In this document: positions 7,845 through 14,326 of the stretch, piece after piece | Numbering within the stretch: position 1 is the first letter of the stretch | How the letters are laid out: every line of letters starts with the position of its first letter | Assembly: GCA_016872715.1 (NCBI GenBank) | Contig: VGZD01000022.1 | Coordinates: 1 to 41,454, forward strand | Source of the DNA: Planctomycetota bacterium | GTDB taxonomy: Bacteria > Planctomycetota > UBA1135 > GCA-002686595 | Reading direction: 5' to 3' | Length of the DNA stretch: 41,454 nt | Notes under the pieces: generated by a model | Database searches by the model: none | Told to the model about the DNA's origin: nothing | Seen by the model: the letters and a program-made list of their open reading frames with translations, nothing else | Program-made: the position numbers and the translations under genes

Positions 7845-9488
7845 TCAGAGCACGTCGGGCGCGCGATAGACGCCGAAGCGCCGTTCGAGCACGGCGCAGA
7901 TTTCGCCCAAGGTCGCGTAGCGTTCGACCGCGGGGAGGATCGCTTCGAGCAGATTCGCCGAGCCTGCGGCGGCGCGGTCGATGGCCTCGAGCGCGCCGGC
8001 GACGGCGAGCGGGTCGCGCGTGGCGCGCACGCGCGCGAGGTCTGCGAGCACGGCTTCGCGCGCGGAGGGGTCGGGGCGGAAGATGCGCGGCGCGGGTTCG
8101 GCGAGCGTGAACTCGTTCACGCCGACGATCGTGCGCGCCTTCGACTCGACGTCGCGTTGCCACGCCATGGCGCTGGCGTGAATCTCACGCTGCACGAAGC
8201 CTTGCTCGATCGCCTGCACGGCTCCGCCGCGGCGCTCGACCTCGGCGAGCAGCTCGCGCGCGCGCCGCTCGAGCTCGTCGGTGAGCGCCTCGACGTACGG
8301 CGCGCCGCCGAGCGGGTCGATCACGTCGGCGACGCCCGCCTCGTGGGCGAGCACCTGCTGCGTGCGCAGCGCGAGCCGCGCGGACTCCTCGCTCGGCAGC
8401 GAGAGCGCCTCGTCGCGCGAGTTGGTGTGCAGCGACTGCGTGCCGCCGAGGATCGCCGCGAGCGCCTGCACGGTCACGCGCACGACGTTGTTGTCGGGCT
8501 GCTGGCTCGTGAGCATCGAGCCCGCCGTCTGCGTGTGAAAGCGCAGCATCCAGCTCTCGGGATCCTGCGCGCCGAATTCCTCGCGCATCATGCGCGCCCA
8601 CATGCGGCGCGCGGCGCGGAACTTGGCGACCTCCTCGAACAGGTGGTTGTGCGCGTTGAAGAAGAACGAGAGCCGCGGCGCGAACTCGTCGAGCGCGAGC
8701 CCCGCCTCGAGCGCGGCCTGCACGTACGCGCGACCATTGGCGAGCGTGAAGGCGACTTCCTGCACCGCCGTCGAGCCCGCCTCGCGGATGTGATATCCCG
8801 AGATCGAGATCGTGTTCCACGTCGGCGCGTGCTCGCGCGCGAAACGCATCAGGTCCGTGACCAGACGCATCGACGGCCCGGCCGGAAAGCGGTAGTTCCC
8901 GCGCGCCGCGTACTCTTTCAGGATGTCGTTTTGGACCGTGCCGCGGATGCGCTCGGGCGCGACCTGCGCGCGTCGGCAGAGCGCGACGTACATGCACAGC
9001 AGGATCGGCGCCGTGGCGTTGATCGTCATCGAGGTCGACACGTCGCCGAGCGGGATCGAGTCGAACAGCAGCTCCATGTCCGCGAGCGAGTTGATCGGCA
9101 CGCCGACGAGGCCGACCTCCGGCGCCGCCAGCGGGTGGTCGGAGTCGTAGCCGATCTGGGTCGGCAGGTCGAAGGCCGTCGAGAGGCCCGTCTGGCCGCT
9201 CGCGAGCAGCACGCGGAAGCGGCGGTTGGTGTCGCGCGCGCTCGAGAAGCCCGCGTACTGGCGCATGGTCCACAGGCGTCCGCGGTACATGGTCGCGCGC
9301 ACGCCGCGCGTGTAGGGAAACTCGCCGGGGAAACCGCCGTCGGGCGCGCCGCCGTAGAGCGGCTGGGGCTCGATTCCAGAGGGCGTGGCGAAGCTCCTGC
9401 GGCGCTCACCCTGCTCGGCCTTCGTCCAAACCTCCGCCTTCCAGCGCTGCGCTGGCGCGTCGTGACCGCGATCGTCGCTCGAACTCAT
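7845..9488 (-). CDS. Acyl-CoA mutase large subunit (methylmalonyl-CoA mutase type)
   Basis: This 547-residue protein is the TIM-barrel (large-subunit) part of a coenzyme-B12-dependent acyl-CoA mutase, which interconverts methylmalonyl-CoA and succinyl-CoA or a close homolog pair. Family motifs are clear: QYAGFS (77-82), [22 protein letters not shown] (98-119), [11 protein letters not shown] (183-193), PSMR (205-208) and ISGYH (229-233). Tyr78 and Arg208 match the residues that in methylmalonyl-CoA mutase contact the substrate carboxylate; isobutyryl-CoA mutases have Phe and Gln there. His233 matches the catalytic histidine. The length and the absence of a DxHxxG cobalamin motif show that the B12-binding domain must be a separate small subunit, not present in this window. 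Ethylmalonyl-CoA mutase or another relative cannot be excluded. It may channel odd-chain or branched acyl-CoA carbon into succinyl-CoA. Confidence 0.9.
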   Translation of the reverse strand: MSSSDDRGHDAPAQRWKAEVWTKAEQGERRRSFATPSGIEPQPLYGGAPDGGFPGEFPYTRGVRATMYRGRLWTMRQYAGFSSARDTNRRFRVLLASGQTGLSTAFDLPTQIGYDSDHPLAAPEVGLVGVPINSLADMELLFDSIPLGDVSTSMTINATAPILLCMYVALCRRAQVAPERIRGTVQNDILKEYAARGNYRFPAGPSMRLVTDLMRFAREHAPTWNTISISGYHIREAGSTAVQEVAFTLANGRAYVQAALEAGLALDEFAPRLSFFFNAHNHLFEEVAKFRAARRMWARMMREEFGAQDPESWMLRFHTQTAGSMLTSQQPDNNVVRVTVQALAAILGGTQSLHTNSRDEALSLPSEESARLALRTQQVLAHEAGVADVIDPLGGAPYVEALTDELERRARELLAEVERRGGAVQAIEQGFVQREIHASAMAWQRDVESKARTIVGVNEFTLAEPAPRIFRPDPSAREAVLADLARVRATRDPLAVAGALEAIDRAAAGSANLLEAILPAVERYATLGEICAVLERRFGVYRAPDVL

Positions 9489-9577
9489 CAGGCGCGGAAT
9501 TCTAGCGGGGCCCGAGCAACGCTAGGCTCTGTGCGCTGATTTGTCAGCGCCGTCCCCACGCACAAGGAACCACCGCC

Positions 9578-10051
9578 ATGCACCGCCAGCTCCTCGCCCT
9601 CGCCCTCCTCGGCGCCACCGGCTTCGGCCTCGCCGCCGCTCTTCCCGCGCCCGCCGACGTCGCGCCTCCGCGCCCGGTCGCTCCTCCGCCGGTGGCTGCC
9701 CATCCGAGCGACGAAGACGTGCTCGAGGAGGCGATGGAGAGCATGAATGGCGCGCTCAAGACGTTGCTCAAGGGCGGGATCAGCGCCGAGACCAAGGACA
9801 AGGCGCTCGAAGCCGTCGTGCGCATGCAGAGCGGCATCGTCACCGCCAAGTCGAGCAAGCCCCACGACCTCAACGCCGAAGAGCTCGTCGGCTACCGCAA
9901 GATGATGGCCGACCTGCTCGCGACCACCGCCAGGCTCGAGATCACGATCCTCGACGGCAAGCTCGAGGACGCCGCCAAGATCGTCAAGGACGAGCTGACG
10001 CGCTTCAAGAAGGAAGGGCACGACGCGTACCAGAAGGACGAGGAGCACTAG
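9578..10051 (+). CDS. Exported cytochrome b562-like four-helix protein
   Basis: This 157-residue protein has a signal peptide (MHRQLLALALLGATGFGLAAA), a Pro/Ala-rich linker to about residue 42, and a helical domain. The segment LEEAMESMNGALK aligns with the start of cytochrome b562 (LEDNMETLNDNLK), placing Met53 at the heme-ligand Met7 position. The C-terminal helix, RFKKEGHDAYQK, offers His148, three residues before the Gln that aligns with the b562 heme histidine (His102). Length and helix pattern fit the family; heme binding itself is uncertain because of the histidine shift. It would act in the periplasm as a small electron carrier or a heme-free relative. It diverges from the mutase gene (89 bp between starts) and ends before a strong terminator. 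Confidence 0.65.
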   Translation: MHRQLLALALLGATGFGLAAALPAPADVAPPRPVAPPPVAAHPSDEDVLEEAMESMNGALKTLLKGGISAETKDKALEAVVRMQSGIVTAKSSKPHDLNAEELVGYRKMMADLLATTARLEITILDGKLEDAAKIVKDELTRFKKEGHDAYQKDEEH

Positions 10052-10100
10052 GCCCGCCCGCCCAACCCCCGAGCACCCGCAGGCGAAGCGCCCGCGAAAC

Positions 10101-10138
10101 TTCGGCCCGCGTTCCTCGAGCGAGGAGCGCGGGCCGAA
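10101..10138. terminator. Bidirectional hairpin terminator (38-bp palindrome)
   Basis: Two 18-nt arms (TTCGGCCCGCGTTCCTCG and its partner, with one T-G wobble) are separated by only AG. The palindrome sits between the convergent b562-like gene and boxB, about 50 bp after the first stop and about 70 bp past boxB's stop. It lacks a clear U tract, but its position and symmetry suit termination in both directions. Confidence 0.7.
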
Positions 10139-10172
10139 TGCTGAAGCGGGCCGATTGCTGAAGCGGGCCGAA
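10139..10172. repeat. Two 17-bp direct repeats
   Basis: The units TGCTGAAGCGGGCCGAT (10139-10155) and TGCTGAAGCGGGCCGAA (10156-10172) are adjacent and differ at one base. The end of each unit (GGGCCGAA/T) also repeats the outer edge of the neighbouring palindrome, so the copies may have arisen by slippage from it. A weaker inverted repeat (GATCGA/TCGATC, 10178-10197) follows. Confidence 0.7.
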
Positions 10173-10210
10173 TGGCGGATCGAACGCGCGCTCGATCGGC
10201 GACGCGCGGC

Positions 10211-11629
10211 TCAGGCGAGCTTCACGTACTCGTAGTCGACGCCCTTCTCGTCGATGCCCTTGGCCGGGGGCGCGATCCACGAGGCGTACTTGCCCTGTTC
10301 GTAGACGGGCTTCATCAGCGACTTGACGTAGGCCTTGTCGGCGGCGGTCGGCAGCCACGAGCCGACGTTCGCGAGCCACGTGGACTCGTCGAGCAGCTCG
10401 CCCGTCGCGGGGTGGAAGTGCCCGCCGGCGTAGCAGCCGATCTTGCGGTGGAAGCGGCGGTGCGGGAGCGTGAAGCGCACGGGCGAATCGAGGCGCTCGC
10501 AGATGCGGTTCCAAAAGTCGATGCCGCGCTGGTTGTCCTTGACGTACTCGTCGCGCAGGACTTCGTTCATCGCGTTGCGCAGCGGCACCTCTTCCTTCGA
10601 GATGCGACCGTCGACGAAGTTCTCGAACAGGTAGAACTGCTCGAGCGCGAGGTGGTCCTTCTGCTTGTCCTCGTAGGCGCGGCCCTTGAGGCCCGAGCGG
10701 AAGAAGTTGGCGGAGTTCGAGCTGATCTCGGCGCCGTACAGGTCGGTCGAGGAGCTCGCCCAGAAGTTGATGTACTTCTGGATGATGTCGACGGGGATCG
10801 CGCCGAAGTCGCGCACGTCGCGATCGGGATGCTCGCGCATGACGGTCAGCGTCTTTTCGATCACGCGGCCCACGCCCGTCTGGCCGACGAACATGTGGTG
10901 CGCCTCCTCGGTCAGCATGAAGCGGCAGGTGCGCGCGAGCGGGTCGAAGCCCGACTCGGCGAGCGCGAGCAGTTGGAACTTGCCGTCGCGGTCGGTGAAC
11001 ATCGTGAAGCACAGGAACGAGAGCCAGTCCTCGCAGGGCTCGTTGAACGTGCCGAGGATGCGCGGGTGGTCGGCGTTGCCCGAGCGGCGGTGCAGCAGCT
11101 CTTCGGCTTCCTCGCGGCCGTCCTTCCCGAAGTAGGTGTGCAGCAGGTAGACCATCGCCCACAGGTGGCGGCCTTCCTCGACGTTGACCTGAAACAGGTT
11201 GCGCAGGTCGTAGAGCGAGGGCGCGGTGTGGCCGAGCAGGCGCTGCTGCTCGACGCTCGCGGGCTCGGTGTCGGCCTGCGTGACGATCAGGCGGCGCAGC
11301 CAGTTGCGGTACTCGCCCGGGACTTGCTGCCACGCGGCTTGACCGTAGTGATCGCCAAAGCCGATCGTGCGGCCCGCTTCCGCGGGGGCGAGGAAGATGC
11401 CCCAGCGGTACTCGGGCATCTTCACGTAGCCGAAGTGCGCCCAGCCCTCGGCGCCGACGTTGATCGCCGTGCGCAGGTAGACGTCCTTGGTGTTGAAGTC
11501 CGTCGGCCCCATCTGCGCCCACCACTCGAGGTAGTTGGGCTGCCACGCCTCGAGGGCACGCTGCAGGCGCTTGTCGCCCGCGAGGTCGACGTTGTTGGGG
11601 ATCTTCTGCGAATAGTCGATGCCGGTCAT
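10211..11629 (-). CDS. boxB: Benzoyl-CoA 2,3-epoxidase, oxygenase component BoxB
   Basis: This 472-residue diiron monooxygenase epoxidises the ring of benzoyl-CoA with O2, the first committed step of the aerobic box pathway. The diiron ligands reported for the Azoarcus evansii enzyme (E120, E150, H153, D211, E240, H243, from memory) all fall here at a constant +2 offset: Glu122, Glu152 and His155 (EEGRH), Asp213 (FTDRD), Glu242 and His245 (TEEAHH). Length and the whole sequence fit the family, and it ends YVKLA. The ATG at 11629 has a good ribosome site (GAGGAA, 9 nt spacing on the minus strand). It lies downstream of boxC, separated by a 17-bp tandem repeat, and is probably co-transcribed with it. 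Its reductase partner BoxA is not in this window. Confidence 0.97.
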   Translation of the reverse strand: MTGIDYSQKIPNNVDLAGDKRLQRALEAWQPNYLEWWAQMGPTDFNTKDVYLRTAINVGAEGWAHFGYVKMPEYRWGIFLAPAEAGRTIGFGDHYGQAAWQQVPGEYRNWLRRLIVTQADTEPASVEQQRLLGHTAPSLYDLRNLFQVNVEEGRHLWAMVYLLHTYFGKDGREEAEELLHRRSGNADHPRILGTFNEPCEDWLSFLCFTMFTDRDGKFQLLALAESGFDPLARTCRFMLTEEAHHMFVGQTGVGRVIEKTLTVMREHPDRDVRDFGAIPVDIIQKYINFWASSSTDLYGAEISSNSANFFRSGLKGRAYEDKQKDHLALEQFYLFENFVDGRISKEEVPLRNAMNEVLRDEYVKDNQRGIDFWNRICERLDSPVRFTLPHRRFHRKIGCYAGGHFHPATGELLDESTWLANVGSWLPTAADKAYVKSLMKPVYEQGKYASWIAPPAKGIDEKGVDYEYVKLA

Positions 11630-11645
11630 GGTCGTGCGTTCCTCT

Positions 11646-11730
11646 GGACTGGGATCAAGTGCGGACTGGGATCAGGTGCGGACTGGGATCAGGTGCGGAC
11701 GGGGATCGTGTGCGGACGGGGATCAGGTGC
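11646..11730. repeat. Five 17-bp tandem repeats between boxC and boxB
   Basis: Five head-to-tail units of the form GGACTGGGATCAGGTGC occupy 11646-11662, 11663-11679, 11680-11696, 11697-11713 and 11714-11730. Units 2 and 3 are identical; unit 1 has one change, and units 4 and 5 carry GGACGGGG. The last unit contains the boxC stop codon and part of its final codons, so the array probably grew by duplication of the 3' end of boxC. There are no spacers, so it is not CRISPR. Confidence 0.9.
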
Positions 11731-13372
11731 GAAGGACGTCGAACTCGGGGCGGTTGGGCGTGCCGTAGCAGGTGAGCGCGCCGCGCTCCCCCACTGCATT
11801 GGGGCGTTGGAAGATCCAGTTCTGCCAAGCGGAGAGCCGGCCGAAGATCTTGGTTTCCATCGTCTCGGGACCGGCGAAGCGCAGGTTGGCCTCCATGCCG
11901 GTCATGGCGTCGGGCGAGAACGCGGTGCGTTCCTCGATCGCCAGCCGCAGCTCGTCGTCCCAGTCGATCGCGTCGGGCGCGTAGGTCGCGAGGCCGAGCT
12001 CGTTGGCTTCGACGGCGCCGAAGGTCGGCGCCGCCGAGAGGACCGCGTCGGTCTTCTCCGGCGTGCCGAGGAAGCGCGTCGCGAGGCGCGAGAGGCCGTT
12101 CGCCATCGGGAACATGCCCTTGTTCGCCGCGCTCGTGCCGAAGGTGGCCGCGCGCTCTTCGTCGTCGAGCACGTAGGTGCGGTCGCAGGCGAGCGCGAGC
12201 TCGAGGCCCGTGCCGACCCACGTCGTGCCTTCGTCGCAGATCGCGTAGAGGCTCTTGGCGGTGTTGTCGAGGCGCTTGAGCACGCGCTTGACGAAGTGGC
12301 GGGTCTCGGTGGTGAACCAGTTGCCGCCGAGCGAGAGCAGCGCGTCCATCTGCTGCCACGTGGCCGCGGGGCCCTTGGCGCGCAGCGCCACCAGCGTGAT
12401 CTCCGGCTCGTTGAAGCGCAGGTGGCACAGCGCGTCGTCGAGCTCGCGGAAGGCGCGCAGCACCCACCACGCGTTGCCTTGAGCGAGCGCCGCCGCCGCG
12501 TCGAGCGCGCCGCTCTCGGGCGCGGTGAGCGTGAGCTCGACGCAGCGCTGGGCGCGGTCGAACCTCAGCGCGACGTACTTGTACAGACGCGTGTCGGCGT
12601 TCGACTCGCAGCGAATCTCGTCGAGCTCGACGCCTTGCTGGGCGCGCACGGGCTGCGCGTCGGCGAGCTTGCGCGCCCACTCCTTGACGGTCTCGTTCCA
12701 CTTGGAGAGCGGCGCGATCCCGTCGACCAAGTTCCACTCGACCGCGCGCTTGCCCTTGATGCCCTCCGCGACCGTCGAGAACGCGTCACAGTGATCGCGG
12801 CGCAGCTTGCGCTTGTCGGTGATGCGCGTGAGTCCGCCGGTGCCGGGCAGCACGCCGAGCAGCGGCACCTCGGGGTAGCTCACGGCGCTGTTGCGGTCGT
12901 CGGCGAGCAGGATCCTGTCGCAGGCGATCGCGAGCTCGTAGCCGCCGCCCGAGGCCGTGCCGTTGAGCGCGGCGAGGAACTTCACGCCGGAGTTCGCGCT
13001 CGCGTCCTCGAGGTACAGGCGCGTCTCGTTGGTGTACTTGCAGAAGTTCACCTTGAAGCCGTGCGTGCTCGTGCGCAGCATCACGATGTTCGCGCCCGCG
13101 CAGAACACGCGGTCGAGACCGCCGGTGACGATCACGGCGCGTACGCAGGGATGCTCGAAGCGGATGCGCTGGGTCGCGTCGGCGAGTTCGACGTCGACGC
13201 CGATGTCGTAGCTGTTGAGCTTGAGCTCGTAGCCCTCGCGCTGGCCCGCGAGCGGATTGACGTTCATCACCAAGGTGGCGATGTCGCCCTCGAAGCTGAG
13301 CTTCCAGTGCTTGTAGCGGGTGGGGTGCGTCTGGAAGTCGACGGGAACGCAGGGGTGAGTGGTCGCGGCCAC
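11723..13372 (-). CDS. boxC: 2,3-Epoxybenzoyl-CoA dihydrolase BoxC
   Basis: BoxC hydrolytically opens and cleaves 2,3-epoxybenzoyl-CoA to 3,4-dehydroadipyl-CoA semialdehyde and formate. The protein has two crotonase-like halves. The N-terminal half shows enoyl-CoA-hydratase motifs (FLAALNGTASGGGYELAIACDR, SYPEVPLLGVLPGTGG). The second half contains GNWFTTETRHFVKRVLKRLD, GTGLELALACDRTYVL and KGMFPMANGLSRLA. The C-terminus AWQNWIFQRPNAVGERGAL-YG is typical. I chose the GTG at 13372 (549 residues, the usual BoxC length). The frame stays open to a TTG at 13450, but that extension would translate through the operator and promoter. The start has only a weak ribosome site. The gene is divergent from boxR and upstream of boxB. 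Confidence 0.94.
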   Translation of the reverse strand: MAATTHPCVPVDFQTHPTRYKHWKLSFEGDIATLVMNVNPLAGQREGYELKLNSYDIGVDVELADATQRIRFEHPCVRAVIVTGGLDRVFCAGANIVMLRTSTHGFKVNFCKYTNETRLYLEDASANSGVKFLAALNGTASGGGYELAIACDRILLADDRNSAVSYPEVPLLGVLPGTGGLTRITDKRKLRRDHCDAFSTVAEGIKGKRAVEWNLVDGIAPLSKWNETVKEWARKLADAQPVRAQQGVELDEIRCESNADTRLYKYVALRFDRAQRCVELTLTAPESGALDAAAALAQGNAWWVLRAFRELDDALCHLRFNEPEITLVALRAKGPAATWQQMDALLSLGGNWFTTETRHFVKRVLKRLDNTAKSLYAICDEGTTWVGTGLELALACDRTYVLDDEERAATFGTSAANKGMFPMANGLSRLATRFLGTPEKTDAVLSAAPTFGAVEANELGLATYAPDAIDWDDELRLAIEERTAFSPDAMTGMEANLRFAGPETMETKIFGRLSAWQNWIFQRPNAVGERGALTCYGTPNRPEFDVLRT

Positions 13373-13400
13373 GGGTGTCTTTGCGGGTAGGGGTAGGTGC

Positions 13401-13429
13401 TTGCGCGGATTGGAGCTGGGCAATATATT
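13401..13429 (+). promoter_or_regulatory. Putative boxR promoter
   Basis: TTGCGC (13401-13406) and TATATT (13424-13429) are separated by exactly 17 bp. A start near 13436 gives a leader of about 35 nt to the boxR ATG. The -10 box lies inside the palindrome, so BoxR would repress its own gene. Confidence 0.55.
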
Positions 13430-13435
13430 TCCCAG
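13416..13435. promoter_or_regulatory. Putative BoxR operator between boxC and boxR
   Basis: The 20-bp near-perfect palindrome CTGGGCAATA/TATTTCCCAG has 9 of 10 positions complementary between the arms. It lies 43 bp from the boxC GTG and 35 bp from the boxR ATG, and it covers the -10 boxes of both divergent promoters. BoxR is an XRE-type repressor known in other bacteria to sense benzoyl-CoA; that it binds this site is inferred. Confidence 0.7.
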
Positions 13436-13450
13436 ACCACAAGCGACCAA
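13422..13450 (-). promoter_or_regulatory. Putative boxCB promoter
   Basis: On the minus strand, TTGGTC (13450-13445) and TATATT (13427-13422) are also exactly 17 bp apart. The -10 box overlaps the boxR -10 within the palindrome. Transcription would start near 13415, about 43 nt before the boxC GTG. Confidence 0.55.
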
Positions 13451-13470
13451 GGAAGCATAGTTACCACACC

Positions 13471-14208
13471 ATGGATCGGCAAGACCTGTTTCGAGAGTTG
13501 GGTCGAAAGCTGCGCGGCGCGCGCGAGATCGCAGGCATGAGCGTCTCGGAGCTCGCCCGCCAGTCGGGCCTGAGCCGCAGGCACGTCACCGAGGCCGAGG
13601 CCGGCCGCGCCAACCTGTCCGTCGGCAAGCTGTTCGACCTCTCCGAGGCCCTCGGCGTCCCCCTGCGGCGCCTGTTCGACCTCGAACCCGCCAAGCCCGC
13701 CCGCATCGCGCTCGTCGGCCTGCGCGGCGCCGGCAAGTCACGCCTCGGCCGCGCCCTCGCGCTGGCCCTCGAAGTGCCCTTCGTCGAGCTCGACGCGCGC
13801 GTCGAAGAGCTCGCGGGATTGTCGCTGGCGGCGATCTTCGAGCTGCACGGCACCTCCGGCTTCCGGCGGCTCGAGGCCGAGGCGCTCGAAAAAGTGCTCT
13901 CCGAAGGCGAGCGCTGCGTGCTCGCCACCGGCGGCTCGATCGTCAACTCGCCGCCGACCTTCGCGCGCCTGCGCGCCACCTGCCACACGGTCTGGCTCAA
14001 GGCCACCGCGGAGGATCACTACGCCCGCGTCGTCGCCCAAGGCGACCTGCGCCCCATGAGCGGCCATCCGCGCGCGATCGAAGAGCTGCGCGCGATTCTG
14101 CACACGCGCGAGCCCCTCTACGCCCAGTGTGCGCACACGGTGCTCACTTCCCTCTCCACGCCCGAGCGCATCGTCGCCGACCTCGCCGCCCGCTTCGCGG
14201 ACGCCTGA
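13471..14208 (+). CDS. boxR: Benzoyl-CoA-responsive regulator BoxR
   Basis: This 245-residue protein fuses an N-terminal XRE-type helix-turn-helix (about 8-68: LGRKLRGAREIAGMSVSELA, SGLSRRHVTEAEAGRANLS) to a shikimate-kinase-like domain with a P-loop (GLRGAGKS, 83-90), FRRLEAEAL (131-139) and the ATGGS segment (152-156). That architecture is the hallmark of BoxR/BzdR regulators, where the kinase-like domain binds benzoyl-CoA and releases DNA. The ATG at 13471 starts right at the conserved N-terminus; the frame runs upstream but would cross the operator. A purine-rich AAGGAAG lies 15 nt before the ATG. Its divergence from boxC and the shared palindrome suggest autoregulation plus control of boxCB. 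Confidence 0.93.
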   Translation: MDRQDLFRELGRKLRGAREIAGMSVSELARQSGLSRRHVTEAEAGRANLSVGKLFDLSEALGVPLRRLFDLEPAKPARIALVGLRGAGKSRLGRALALALEVPFVELDARVEELAGLSLAAIFELHGTSGFRRLEAEALEKVLSEGERCVLATGGSIVNSPPTFARLRATCHTVWLKATAEDHYARVVAQGDLRPMSGHPRAIEELRAILHTREPLYAQCAHTVLTSLSTPERIVADLAARFADA

Positions 14209-14326
14209 CCGCCGCGCGCCGGCGGCTCCTGCACGCGTGAGCACGTGCCGCGCCCGAGCCGCGGCGCAGACGGCGAGCACCGCGTTTCCGAAAAAAAATG
14301 TCACGGGCGTCGTATAAGTGACTGCC

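Noticed and set aside
6384..9539. Long rightward open frame (about 1051 codons) across paralog C and the mutase gene
   Set aside because: It is extremely Arg/Ala/His-rich with no family motifs, and it is a shadow of two well-supported genes. High G+C DNA leaves long antisense frames open.
11646..11730. CRISPR-like array
   Set aside because: Units are directly adjacent with no spacers, only 17 bp long, and there are no cas genes.
10172..13390. Long rightward open frame opposite boxB and boxC
   Set aside because: Antisense to two genes with confirmed catalytic motifs; Val/Glu/Arg-rich composition typical of shadow frames.
13373..13450. Longer BoxC beginning at TTG 13450
   Set aside because: It would translate the operator and both promoters; the added 26 residues have no family similarity, and 549 residues is the normal length.
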